Shown: positions 40,676 to 48,921 of the stretch, one piece after another
How positions within the stretch are numbered: position 1 is the first letter of the stretch
Layout of the letters: every line of letters starts with the position of its first letter
Source: Roseivirga sp. UBA6061
Lineage (GTDB): Bacteria > Bacteroidota > Bacteroidia > Cytophagales > Cyclobacteriaceae
Reading direction: 5' to 3'
Length of the DNA: 49,131 nucleotides
Assembly: GCA_002427745.1 (NCBI GenBank)
Contig: DIYF01000163.1
Span: 1-49,131 of the forward strand
Translations under genes and position numbers: made by a program
Notes under the pieces: generated by a model
The model's database searches: none
Told to the model about the DNA's origin: nothing
Seen by the model: the letters and a program-made list of their open reading frames with translations, nothing else

Positions 40676-41932
40676 ATGAAAAAATCAATCATCATAGCCC
40701 TGCTGTTTTGCTTCATATATGTGCATGAAGGAATCAGTCAGTCTTCTGCAAAGAAGAAAGGAGAGGATATTACTATTGGCAAAACCTACACTTTTACTTC
40801 CGAAAAGCTATCGGGTAGCTGGCAGGTGCAGGTCTCTTTGCCGCCTTCGTACCATGAAAGTTCAGATGTTTACCCGGTAGTCTATGCCCTGCATGGCAAC
40901 TTCTATTTCAATTTTGCAGTCGGGGGGCTTCAGCGTCTGATGGAATTCGGAGATATACCGGAAGTTATTATTGTAGGAATCTCCAATGAATCTAACGGGT
41001 ACTTTGCCTTCGGTAGCAGGGGAGCCGATCAGTTTCTGGATTTTATGGAAGCCGACATTTTTCCTTTTGTGGAAGGAGAGTTCAGAACACATAAAGACCG
41101 GACCGTTATGGGCTGGCACTATACCTCGGGCTTTATTTTCCATACCCTTTCCAGGCGGCCACATCTGTTCCGGAACTATATTCCTGCCAGTCCTTACCTG
41201 GGAGGTTATGATGTGAGCAAGATCGATTTTGATGTGATGGATCAGGCAGGACTCATGAGAAGACTCTATTTTGGCGTATTTGGAAACGAACGCAGCGTCT
41301 CGCTGGCCGCCAATAGTCTGGATTCTTTATTACAGAAAAAGGCTCCCGCCAGCCTTGAATGGGAGTTCCATTTACTTGAACCAGACTATGACAAAGGGAT
41401 AGAAGTATCCGTTTACAGGCTTTGGCAGGCCGGACTGAAAACCGTGTATGCAGATTATCGGGAGACACAGTTGAGTTTTGACGATTTGGCAGACTTTAAA
41501 GCCCGCGGTGGGTTGGCTGCCTTGAGAAAGCACTATAGCGAAAGAGCTTTGAAGTATGGAGGCGTATCGAAACCGGGAGGTCTGGTGTCGCTTATCAGAA
41601 TGGCCGAGAGAGCAGATGACTTTTCCCTGTTTGAAGAGTTGATGGATGCTTATGGTACAAGTTTCAAAGGCTTGAATCTTAACAGACTTATGGGCTTTGC
41701 CCGGTTTTATCAGCAGCATGGAAAAACTGAAAAGGCTATTGCTATCTATGAGAATATCAATACCTGGTACCCTAATTCCGTCAGCGTATATGAGGCCCTG
41801 GCCGGGGCCTTTACAGCTAGCGAAGATCTGCGAAAGGCCAGGAGGGCCTATGAGAAGGCCATTGCCCTGGCTCAGTTGCAGTCAGACAGCAGGCTGGCTT
41901 CCCTGAAGAATAAACTCTCAGAATTGGAATAG
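40676..41932 (+). CDS. Esterase-like paralog, probably catalytically inactive, with TPR tail
   Basis: 418 residues: signal peptide (IIIALLFCFIYVHEGISQS), then the same fold as the upstream gene (VYPVVYALHGNFYFNFAVGG). The nucleophile elbow reads MGWHYTSG, with His148 where the paralog has Ser169. The catalytic-His region reads LEPDYDKG where the paralog has QEGHYD. With both replaced, classical serine-hydrolase chemistry is unlikely. The TPR-like C-terminus (GFARFYQQHGKTEKAIAIYEN, DLRKARRAYEKAIALAQ) is kept. It may be a binding or regulatory subunit of the active paralog. Confidence 0.82.
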   Translation: MKKSIIIALLFCFIYVHEGISQSSAKKKGEDITIGKTYTFTSEKLSGSWQVQVSLPPSYHESSDVYPVVYALHGNFYFNFAVGGLQRLMEFGDIPEVIIVGISNESNGYFAFGSRGADQFLDFMEADIFPFVEGEFRTHKDRTVMGWHYTSGFIFHTLSRRPHLFRNYIPASPYLGGYDVSKIDFDVMDQAGLMRRLYFGVFGNERSVSLAANSLDSLLQKKAPASLEWEFHLLEPDYDKGIEVSVYRLWQAGLKTVYADYRETQLSFDDLADFKARGGLAALRKHYSERALKYGGVSKPGGLVSLIRMAERADDFSLFEELMDAYGTSFKGLNLNRLMGFARFYQQHGKTEKAIAIYENINTWYPNSVSVYEALAGAFTASEDLRKARRAYEKAIALAQLQSDSRLASLKNKLSELE

Positions 41933-41986
41933 CGCGAAAAACGAAATAGTGGAAAGAGATTTCCCGCTATTTTTGCAGTACAGCTT

Positions 41987-43111
41987 ATGGAAGGGAAAAG
42001 ACAACAGGAAAAGCAATTCTTTAAGAAGTACTGGATGGTCTTTGCGGCTTTTCTGGTGCTGCAGGTACTGTTTGAGCTTGCCCGGTCCTGGTCTTTCTTT
42101 ATCACAGGTAAAAACAACGGTATACGCTGGGATATACGGGTCACTGATTCAGTGATCAATTATGGCCTTTGGGGCATAGCGCTTATTTTCCTTTACCGTG
42201 CCTATATGCATATCAGGCCTGTATCTGGTACCAAAAGCTGGTTAAAGGCCTTGCTGCTGGTTATTGTTTCCGGGCTGGTGCAATCGTTGGTGCAGCACTT
42301 TTTATATCTGTCGATCTACGAACTCATTTTCGGTTTTAAGGAGTACGGTTCATATGGTGAGTTACTGCGGCTGCAGATGAAGTTCTTTTTCCCTTCTTCC
42401 TTTTTTGCCATGGGTGAGGGCTTCTTCTTTGTGAGTATGATTGCAGCGCTGGACTATTACGAACAGCATCGGGATGAAAAACTCAGGAGTTTTGATTTAC
42501 AATCCCAACTGTCCAAGTCCAAGCTGGATGCCCTGCAGGCACAGCTTAATCCGCATTTTCTGTTTAATGCACTCAATACCATATCCATGATGGTACGGGC
42601 TAAAAAGGAGGAAAAGGCTACAGCCATGATCTCTTCCCTCAGTGACTTGCTGAGAAGCAGCCTGCAAATGGAAGCTACCGAAATGATCACCCTTGAGCAG
42701 GAGCTGAAGGTGGTCACCAAGTACCTGGAGATTGAAAAAGAGAGATTCAGTGACCGGCTTACCGTAGATATTGATATTCCTGATCATCTGAAGAGCTGTG
42801 GCGTGCCCAGCCTGATCCTCCAGCCTATTCTTGAAAATGCATTTAAGTACGGTGTAACGGAGAATCTGAATGCTGCGCTGATCAAAGTACAGGCAGAAGA
42901 GGATGGGAACAAACTTGTACTTGCTGTGAGTAACAATGGCACTCCTTTACCAGAGAACTGGGACATTCATAAAAACAAGGGTATCGGGCTTAGTAATGTG
43001 CAAAAGCGCCTGTCCTATATGTTTGATGACTATAGCTTCCATATAGGTAACAGTGCCGATCTGGATGAAGTAGTGGCTACCATTATCATCCCTAAAACTG
43101 AACTCTCTTAA
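41987..43111 (+). CDS. LytS/YehU-type sensor histidine kinase
   Basis: 374 residues. Four hydrophobic segments lie within the first 150 (MVFAAFLVLQVLFELA, YGLWGIALIFLYRAYM, ALLLVIVSGLVQSLVQHF, FFAMGEGFFFVSMIAALDYY). A coiled coil follows, then the His_kinase box LQAQLNPHFLFNALNTISMM (His about 188), the N box LILQPILENAFKYGV, and the G box GIGLSNVQKRLSYM. This class pairs with LytTR regulators, and indeed the LytTR gene begins 1 nt after its stop. The sensed signal is not evident. Confidence 0.95.
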   Translation: MEGKRQQEKQFFKKYWMVFAAFLVLQVLFELARSWSFFITGKNNGIRWDIRVTDSVINYGLWGIALIFLYRAYMHIRPVSGTKSWLKALLLVIVSGLVQSLVQHFLYLSIYELIFGFKEYGSYGELLRLQMKFFFPSSFFAMGEGFFFVSMIAALDYYEQHRDEKLRSFDLQSQLSKSKLDALQAQLNPHFLFNALNTISMMVRAKKEEKATAMISSLSDLLRSSLQMEATEMITLEQELKVVTKYLEIEKERFSDRLTVDIDIPDHLKSCGVPSLILQPILENAFKYGVTENLNAALIKVQAEEDGNKLVLAVSNNGTPLPENWDIHKNKGIGLSNVQKRLSYMFDDYSFHIGNSADLDEVVATIIIPKTELS

Positions 43112-43112
43112 C

Positions 43113-43907
43113 ATGGCGATCCGGACAATTCTGGTAGATGATGAACCGCAGGCCCGTGAAGGGCTGGAACTGTTATTGAGCAAGGAACCAGGCTTTGAGG
43201 TAGTGGCTGTTTGTAAGAATGGCATTGAGGCTGTAGACCAGATTGACCTGTTGAAACCCGATCTCGTCTTTCTGGATGTACAAATGCCAAAGGTCAATGG
43301 CTTTGAGGTATTGAACAGTATTGCACATCAGATTCCCTACGTGATTTTTGCTACGGCCTATGATCAGTATGCCGTAAAGGCCTTTGAGATGAACGCCCAG
43401 GACTATCTGCTCAAACCTTTCAGTAATGAGCGTTTTGCTGAGGTACTGGCCCTGGCCAAGAAGAACCTGTCGAAGAATTCCTCAGATCAGGCACAGGTAC
43501 TGGAACAACTGGTGAGTTCTTATCTGGCGGGAAAAGAAATGGCTCCAGAGGGAGAGATCCTGACACAAAAAGAGAATCTGCCTTCCTGGCATAAGCTTAC
43601 CATCAAAAATGCCAGTAAAATCTCATTTGTCGATTATGCTGATATACTCTGGATAGAGGGCTATGATTATTGTATCAAGGTGCATACGGCAGAGAAATCT
43701 CATGTGGTACGCGACACCTTAAAGAAGATGGAAACCCGCCTTAAGTCACACCGTTTTGTCAGGGTCAGTAAATCTGCTATTGTGAATATGATCAGGGTCA
43801 AAGAAATCGAGCCCTACTTCAATCATGAGCTGATGCTCACCCTGAGCAATCAGGAAAAGGTCAAGGTGTCGCGCTCTTACCGGGCTAATTTGAAGCAGTA
43901 TCTCTAG
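43113..43907 (+). CDS. LytTR-family response regulator
   Basis: 264 residues. The receiver domain has DDE at 9-11, phospho-acceptor Asp55 in LVFLDVQMP, and the Lys in YLLKPFSN. A linker leads to a C-terminal LytTR DNA-binding domain (LWIEGYDYCIKVHTAEKSH, RLKSHRFVRVSKSAIVNMIRV, KVKVSRSYRANLKQYL). It pairs with the LytS-type kinase immediately upstream. Confidence 0.95.
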   Translation: MAIRTILVDDEPQAREGLELLLSKEPGFEVVAVCKNGIEAVDQIDLLKPDLVFLDVQMPKVNGFEVLNSIAHQIPYVIFATAYDQYAVKAFEMNAQDYLLKPFSNERFAEVLALAKKNLSKNSSDQAQVLEQLVSSYLAGKEMAPEGEILTQKENLPSWHKLTIKNASKISFVDYADILWIEGYDYCIKVHTAEKSHVVRDTLKKMETRLKSHRFVRVSKSAIVNMIRVKEIEPYFNHELMLTLSNQEKVKVSRSYRANLKQYL

Positions 43908-44164
43908 GGCTGTCATTGCGATTTTCGATGTCCTGCTGCTTCATGATGCTTGCGCACAATGATAGAAGTTCCGTGTAATATCAATATACCCCGTCAGTAC
44001 CGTAGCAATGCGAAGGTCAGACGGAGAAAAAGAACGTGCTCAAAACCTGAAGAAAAGGCCTGAAGTACCATTAGAGTATATTTACTCAGGTGTGGGTATA
44101 TCCGCCTGAATTCCCAAAACCCCTCTTTTTGCGCTCAAATCCCTGGTCTCCTGCCAGCATCTTT
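43908..44164. other. Intergenic stretch without a recognisable gene
   Basis: About 257 nt after the LytTR gene. No ORF, hairpin terminator or repeat could be identified. The right end leads into RNA-like copy 4, so a promoter for that unit must lie here. Confidence 0.4.
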
Positions 44165-44228
44165 GACATGTAAATCAAGCGCTTAAGTATTTACAAGGCG
44201 GATGCCGAAAAGCCAGTAAGAGAGTAGG
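44165..44228 (+). ncRNA. Structured leader-RNA-like element, copy 4 (shorter)
   Basis: The 3' core is conserved: GGCGGATGCCGAAAAGCC (44197-44214), then AAGAGAGTAGG ending at 44228, 23 nt before the ATG at 44252. Hairpin 2 is replaced by an unrelated but well-paired stem TGTAAAT (44169-44175) with ATTTACA (44189-44195). The hairpin 1 region is not recognisable. It is the most diverged copy. Confidence 0.62.
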
Positions 44229-44251
44229 TACACCAACTAAAATAAAACAAA

Positions 44252-44569
44252 ATGGCAGAATCAACTGCGAATTTCACATTCAAACTAGAAGCGTTTGAGA
44301 GGCGTGGCAATTTATGGCTAAAATGGAGCAGCAATGCTCCCTGGAGAGCTCAACAGGGACAAATTCATGTATATAACGGAAATCAATTCCCGCAAAACCC
44401 ACAAGAAGACACAAGGGAATGGAGATGGGATGACATTGAAGGCCGCGAATGGGATACCGGTTTAAATTTCGGTGATGGATGGCACTGCGCATGGATTGCG
44501 GAAAAATGGAACCCCGCACCAGATCCTTTGTACCGTTACCTTGCGCAGACTATTACTGAGGACACATAA
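44252..44569 (+). CDS. Orphan Trp-rich small protein, 105 aa, behind RNA element
   Basis: Not recognised. There is no signal peptide. It is rich in Trp and charged residues (GNLWLKWSSNAPWRAQQG, TREWRWDDIEGREWD, DGWHCAWIAEKW), suggesting a small beta-sandwich or lectin-like fold with aromatic surface. Such a profile is common in carbohydrate- or membrane-binding proteins, but that is only a guess. RNA-like copy 4 lies 23 nt before the start, and a clear terminator follows. Confidence 0.62.
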   Translation: MAESTANFTFKLEAFERRGNLWLKWSSNAPWRAQQGQIHVYNGNQFPQNPQEDTREWRWDDIEGREWDTGLNFGDGWHCAWIAEKWNPAPDPLYRYLAQTITEDT

Positions 44570-44598
44570 GAAAGCCGGGAAATAATGCTCGCTTTGTG

Positions 44599-44629
44599 AA
44601 AACCATCTCAAAATCCGAGATGGTTTTTT
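44599..44629 (+). terminator. Intrinsic terminator of the 44252 gene
   Basis: 11-bp stem AAAACCATCTC (44599-44609) with GAGATGGTTTT (44617-44627), loop AAAATCC, T-run. It separates the orphan from the CPPC cassette that follows. Confidence 0.9.
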
Positions 44630-44749
44630 ATGGTTTGGGTTGCGCGTATTTCTACCTGTTTTAGTAAAAGGGCGGTTTGTGCCCTGATATTTTGCTGTTT
44701 TTGAGCTGAAATTGGATTTCAAAGAATTAAACAACAAAATCTGATAACA

Positions 44750-45844
44750 ATGAAAAAAAATGTCAGCACTAAGAATTGGCTTTCTAAAAAAGAAGCCTTA
44801 GGAGAGATTGACGCCTGGACGAGTCTTACGGAATATCAAATCCAACAGTGCTTTGAACCACCTAAACCGATGGAGGTTGATGGTTTTGATTCACAAATGC
44901 CAAGACTGAGTTCGATCAATTTTGGACATCTTAAGAGAAAGCTGGATAGAAAAGGTTTTTCATCAATTAAAAAAATGGTCATGCACCATGCAGTACACAA
45001 GGCAAAAGACAAGGAAGCGGGTGTGTCAAGGCTCTTTTATAACGTAATTCTGGAAGTGATCTCGGAAAAAGGTGAAAAGATTTATCTGGGCAGAACCATA
45101 AATAGAGGTCACAGGAACTATGGCCCGGAACCGGTTACTTTTGGTAATAGAAATGTCACCGACAGGGTAGGCGTATTGCCAATCGTAAAAGATCAATTCT
45201 GTTCTAATTGGTGCCTGACTCCGAATTCCCTTCTGCCACCTCTTTTTAATGCGTATGTCGTAGATACAAACAATCTGATAAAGACTCTTTCCTCCAATGA
45301 AAAATATGCGAAGCTATTTCAATTATTGTCTGATCGTACTGTGATCTCGCTTCTGGAAAAAATACGGACCGAATTGAAGAATCTGTTTAAAAAAGATGCC
45401 AAGTTCACACAGGATCTTAGCAATCTCTTTGCTTTGATGAAGAATTTCATGGAGTTGATCGTCATTGCGGAACTGAGTTCTTCAGACAAGCGAGCGATTG
45501 AACAGTTATTGACTATTAATTTTACTGACATCATCTCAACAATTCGCAAGTCTGCCAATTTAGTGCCGATCAGAGGAAAGAGATACATTATTTCGGGAGA
45601 AAATCTGGATCTCATTAATCAACACTTAACCAGTGAGAGCCTCGTTACTTTGCATCTTGGAGTAAACCCTTCGGATTTATTTGCTGGCGAAGACGTCTTT
45701 ACACTGTTCTTCGAAATCCAAAATGGAAAAAACCGGGATTTATCAAGTTCAGGTAGTGTGCTCATAAAAAGGGCAAACGAGGATGATACCGAAGAACAGG
45801 AAGAATTCTTGTTTGATTTTGTTCATACTTGTCCACCCTGCTAA
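44750..45844 (+). CDS. Orphan CPPC-tail protein C (cassette copy 3)
   Basis: 364 residues, the most diverged of the three paralogs. A basic N-terminus leads to KEALGEIDAWTSL, which resembles the IDNW/INNW segment of the others. A first unit follows (INFGHLKRKLDRKGFSSIKKM with LFYNVILEVI), then a helical middle (about 200-280) and a second unit (ISGENLDLINQHLTSESLVTLHL with FTLFFEIQNG). It ends EEFLFDFVHTCPPC, with the CXXC at the extreme C-terminus as in the 12672 protein. It has no signal peptide and additional cysteines around FCSNWC. The membrane partner gene starts 85 nt downstream. Confidence 0.7.
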   Translation: MKKNVSTKNWLSKKEALGEIDAWTSLTEYQIQQCFEPPKPMEVDGFDSQMPRLSSINFGHLKRKLDRKGFSSIKKMVMHHAVHKAKDKEAGVSRLFYNVILEVISEKGEKIYLGRTINRGHRNYGPEPVTFGNRNVTDRVGVLPIVKDQFCSNWCLTPNSLLPPLFNAYVVDTNNLIKTLSSNEKYAKLFQLLSDRTVISLLEKIRTELKNLFKKDAKFTQDLSNLFALMKNFMELIVIAELSSSDKRAIEQLLTINFTDIISTIRKSANLVPIRGKRYIISGENLDLINQHLTSESLVTLHLGVNPSDLFAGEDVFTLFFEIQNGKNRDLSSSGSVLIKRANEDDTEEQEEFLFDFVHTCPPC

Positions 45845-45929
45845 AGGTAGTTTGAAAACAGGCCCGCTATCACGAGATGTGAAAGTCTAAAATTTAAGTA
45901 TTTGTTATATTTCTTCTTTAATTATAATT

Positions 45930-46586
45930 ATGGAAGAAGTTTTCAATAAAAATACATTAGATTTTCTAAAGAATATTTCGTATTTAATTTGGTTGCTCCC
46001 ATTGCTGATAGCATTTGCGCGAAGAAACCTTCTTGACAAAAGTCAAAAGAAAATACTCTCTATAGTATTAGTCATGATTGCAAACGATAGTTTGACTTAT
46101 GTTCTGAGCATTCAGAAAATACCGAACCTATGGGTTTATCACTTTTATGTTCCTTTACTGATGATTTTGGTAATGAGAATTTATACAGAGCATCTGCATG
46201 GTGTGAGATATGAAAGGTACTTGAAGTATTTGGCTTGGGGATTTGTACTCTGCTGTTTAATAGAGAGTACCGTGTTTGGTGGTTTAAAATCACTTAATTC
46301 GACTTCAATCGCTATTGCCAGCCTTTTGTATGTTGCTCTGAGCATAATGTTCTTTTTTCATTGGCTGAGCAAATCTGAAAACTTCAAAATAGGAGAGCGT
46401 CCGATGTTCTGGCTTAATATGGGAATGCTGGTCTATTATTCAAGCACTCTTGTACTGTTTACATTTTACAACAGGGTCATATCCGACCAGCATCTTTTTC
46501 ATCTGGGTTGGACATTGAATGCTGTCTTCTACTTGTTTCTGATTGGTAGTTTAAGTGTTGCATTATGGTTGAGGTCACAAGTTTGA
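45930..46586 (+). CDS. Multi-pass membrane protein C' (7-TM-like), cassette copy 3
   Basis: 218 residues, about six or seven TM helices, a distant homolog of the 11850 and 13620 proteins. Equivalent landmarks are KSQKKILSIVLV, LWVYHFYVPLLM (matching FHxYA), RPMFWLNMGMLVYYSSTLVLF (matching SALFWINxxVLxYF), and LNAVFYLFLIGSLSVALWL at the end. It overlaps the kinase gene by 22 nt, the same arrangement as in copy 2. It is presumed to be the sensory membrane partner of the one-TM kinase. Confidence 0.72.
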   Translation: MEEVFNKNTLDFLKNISYLIWLLPLLIAFARRNLLDKSQKKILSIVLVMIANDSLTYVLSIQKIPNLWVYHFYVPLLMILVMRIYTEHLHGVRYERYLKYLAWGFVLCCLIESTVFGGLKSLNSTSIAIASLLYVALSIMFFFHWLSKSENFKIGERPMFWLNMGMLVYYSSTLVLFTFYNRVISDQHLFHLGWTLNAVFYLFLIGSLSVALWLRSQV

Positions 46587-47383
46587 CAAATGAAGAACTT
46601 CTTTTGTCGGCTATGGTTGGCATGTTCCTCCTGGCCCTGGGAGTGGTCTTTTTCTTTCTGGCCTATCAGCGCAGAATTATCAAACAGCAAAAGGAACATC
46701 AGGCAAAAGAAGCGGAATACCAGCAACAGCTGATGCGGGCCAACCTGCTAAGTCAGGAGAAGGAACGCAATCGGATCGGCAAAGATCTGCATGATGGGGT
46801 AGGAGCGATGTTGACAACAGCCAAGCTATACTTCCGTCATCTGGATCAGGATGTGGCGCCTGAGAAGTTTACCGAACTGAAAGAGAAGGCCTTTGGCCTG
46901 CTGGAGGAGACCATGGTGAGTGTGCGCAGGGTATCTCACGATTTGAGACCGGTAGTTCTGGAGCGATTGGGACTGGTTGAGGCCATTGCGAATACGGTGG
47001 ATCAGATTAATCAGGCAGGTGAGATCAGGATAGAATTCAGGCACTCGGAAGAGGCCGAACCAGATAAAGAGTACCAGCTGAACTGGTACAGAATAATTCA
47101 GGAACTGATTACCAATACCCTGAAGCATGCCGGGGCTACTGTAATCAATATTGACCTGACAGGTACTGCAGACCAGCTGCAGGTAGTTTACCAGGACGAT
47201 GGGGTGGGACTCACCAGGGGTGAGGAACCCCGGAACGGACTGGGTATACAGAATATAGAAAGCCGCCTGGGGCTTATGGGAGGGGCACTGGAGTTTCTTG
47301 AAAAAGAAGGTTCCGGAATATATCTCGAGATGATCTCAAGCCTCAGACCGGAGCCCATCAGAAAGGATGAATCTCCTGCCTGA
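46565..47383 (+). CDS. NarL-type sensor histidine kinase (HisKA_3), cassette copy 3
   Basis: 272 residues, matching the 14249 kinase position by position at the N-terminus. One TM helix lies at about 13-34 (LLLSAMVGMFLLALGVVFFFLAY), then QRRIIKQQKEHQAKEAE and ERNRIGKDLHDGVGAML, with His76 at the same residue number. The ATPase domain has IIQELITNTLKHAGA, YQDDGVGLTRG and NGLGIQNIESRL. There is no sensor domain. It overlaps the membrane-protein gene by 22 nt. A 106-nt gap with a regulator remnant separates it from the response regulator. Confidence 0.93.
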   Translation: MVEVTSLTNEELLLSAMVGMFLLALGVVFFFLAYQRRIIKQQKEHQAKEAEYQQQLMRANLLSQEKERNRIGKDLHDGVGAMLTTAKLYFRHLDQDVAPEKFTELKEKAFGLLEETMVSVRRVSHDLRPVVLERLGLVEAIANTVDQINQAGEIRIEFRHSEEAEPDKEYQLNWYRIIQELITNTLKHAGATVINIDLTGTADQLQVVYQDDGVGLTRGEEPRNGLGIQNIESRLGLMGGALEFLEKEGSGIYLEMISSLRPEPIRKDESPA

Positions 47384-47409
47384 TGACTAACACCTTTAAA
47401 AACGAAACA

Positions 47410-47493
47410 ATGATAAAATTAGCCATAACAGACCATCATAAGCTATTCAGAGAGGAAATCAGGTTTTTACCAGATAAAACAGCAACACCATGA
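47410..47493 (+). pseudogene. Remnant of a response-regulator N-terminus, overlapping the real regulator
   Basis: A 27-codon ORF, MIKLAITDHHKLFREEIRFL then PDKTATP-stop, mirrors the start of the downstream regulator (MIRTAIVDDHKLFREGIHFL). The first Asp of the acidic pair is kept as TDHH instead of VDDH. Its TGA at 47491 overlaps the regulator ATG at 47490 (ATGA). It looks like a partial tandem duplication that now acts, at most, as a translated leader. Confidence 0.75.
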
Positions 47494-48137
47494 TCAGGAC
47501 AGCTATTGTAGACGACCATAAGCTCTTCAGGGAAGGAATCCATTTCCTGATAGAGCAAATGAGTGACATAGAGCTGGTCTTTGAAGCCAGCAACGGCAGA
47601 GAACTTCTCACTAAACTCGAACAAGTGAACACAGATGTGCTCCTGCTGGATCTTGATATGCCGGATATGGATGGCATTGATGCGCTGAAAACTCTGAGAC
47701 CTCTGTACCCTGATATGGGCGTGATCATCCTTACTACCTACAGTGACAGTAAGATGATCGCGTACCTGATGGAGCTGGGGGCCAACGGTTACCTGCTTAA
47801 GGACACAGACCCGGAGACCCTGCAGAGGGCCATCGAATCTGTATATCGTGAGGGCTATTTCTTTACCAGAAACGTGTCTCAGGCAATGCTGACCGGTCTG
47901 AAGGGGAATATGCGTAAGAAACCTACCCTAAAGAATAATGTGGTGTTAACGGCCAGGGAGATTGAGGTATTGGAACTGATCTGTCAGGAATATACCGCCA
48001 GGGAAATTGCCGATAAGCTCTTTATCAGTCCACGCACTGCGGAGGGCCATCGCAGAAAACTCATAGAAAAACTAGGGGTAAAGAATACAGCCGGCCTCAT
48101 TGTGAAGGCAATCAAAGAGGGCATTGTAGAGATCTGA
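47490..48137 (+). CDS. NarL/FixJ-family response regulator, cassette copy 3
   Basis: 215 residues. The receiver has DDH at 8-10, Asp54 in VLLLDLDMP, TTYSD, and Lys in GYLLKDTD. The LuxR HTH covers about 150-211 (LTAREIEVLELICQEYTAREIADKL, SPRTAEGHRRKLIEKL). It is close to the 15025 regulator in sequence (shared MIAYLMELGxNGYLLKDT). The start overlaps the stop of a small remnant ORF. Confidence 0.95.
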   Translation: MIRTAIVDDHKLFREGIHFLIEQMSDIELVFEASNGRELLTKLEQVNTDVLLLDLDMPDMDGIDALKTLRPLYPDMGVIILTTYSDSKMIAYLMELGANGYLLKDTDPETLQRAIESVYREGYFFTRNVSQAMLTGLKGNMRKKPTLKNNVVLTAREIEVLELICQEYTAREIADKLFISPRTAEGHRRKLIEKLGVKNTAGLIVKAIKEGIVEI

Positions 48138-48143
48138 CCGGTT

Positions 48144-48185
48144 CTCCATTCGTCTGGCCACTGTCGGTGGTCAGACGAATTGGAG
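48144..48185 (+). terminator. Strong hairpin after cassette copy 3
   Basis: CTCC-ATTCGTCTG-G-CCAC pairs with GTGG-T-CAGACGAAT-T-GGAG, about 18 bp with one bulge and a 5-nt loop. No T-run follows, so it may be an mRNA 3'-end stabiliser or a Rho-independent terminator of weak type. Confidence 0.6.
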
Positions 48186-48309
48186 TGGTGGCTTGAGACA
48201 TCATTGCCAATCTTGCGGGTTTGTAGTCAATGGTCAAATATGAGTAGTGAAAGTGTGCAACGCCTTGCATCTTTGCTCGTCTTTAGGGCAGGTTAAAAAC
48301 CCATTTTTT

Positions 48310-48921
48310 ATGTTTAAGAGATTGGATAGCCAGACATTAATGGCTTTGGGCGTATTGCTGGTCAGCTTTATTGCGCTTTTTATTTCAGTGCGGCAAACCT
48401 CCATTATGGGAGAGCAAACGCGTCTGCTAGTAGAACAAAACAAAGCCAGTGCCTGGCCCTACCTGGAGGTCAATTTGCATCGTGGATTTAGCAGATGTGC
48501 TAATAATCAGCTCAATATCACTGATTACAAAATTGTGATCACCAATAAAGGTACCGGTCCTGCCATTGTAGAAGCCGTCAGGGTACTATACGATGGTCAG
48601 CCCTCCCGTAACTGGCATCAGCTTTACAAAAACACCGGAATTCCTGATAGTATTTCCAGTGCTCACTCCAACAGCAGTGTAATGAACAAAGTAATTGCCT
48701 CGAATGAAGAGGTGCATATGCTCACGCTAAGTGGCAATCAGGAACTAATGAAATGGGTGTTTCAGCATGGAGACAAGATTACGATGGAGATCTGCTATCG
48801 CTCGGTATATGACGATCACTGGATCGTGAGACGAGAAGGTTTTCAAAGCAACCTGGAAATGACTTCCTCAGATAAAACTGAGGGCTGCCAGGTAAAAGCT
48901 GAAGATATTTTTATTGAGTAG
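48310..48921 (+). CDS. Orphan membrane-anchored protein, 203 aa
   Basis: Not recognised. The start is set at the ATG at 48310; the 21 codons upstream in frame (to 48247) cover the AT-rich leader and look non-coding. A single N-terminal TM helix (TLMALGVLLVSFIALFISV) is followed by a coiled coil (MGEQTRLLVEQNKASAWPYL) and a beta-rich domain (YKIVITNKGTGPAIVEAVRVLYDG, KITMEICYRSVYDDHWIVRRE). This profile is common in Bacteroidota hypothetical proteins. Its 3' end overlaps the convergent gene by 11 nt. Confidence 0.65.
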   Translation: MFKRLDSQTLMALGVLLVSFIALFISVRQTSIMGEQTRLLVEQNKASAWPYLEVNLHRGFSRCANNQLNITDYKIVITNKGTGPAIVEAVRVLYDGQPSRNWHQLYKNTGIPDSISSAHSNSSVMNKVIASNEEVHMLTLSGNQELMKWVFQHGDKITMEICYRSVYDDHWIVRREGFQSNLEMTSSDKTEGCQVKAEDIFIE

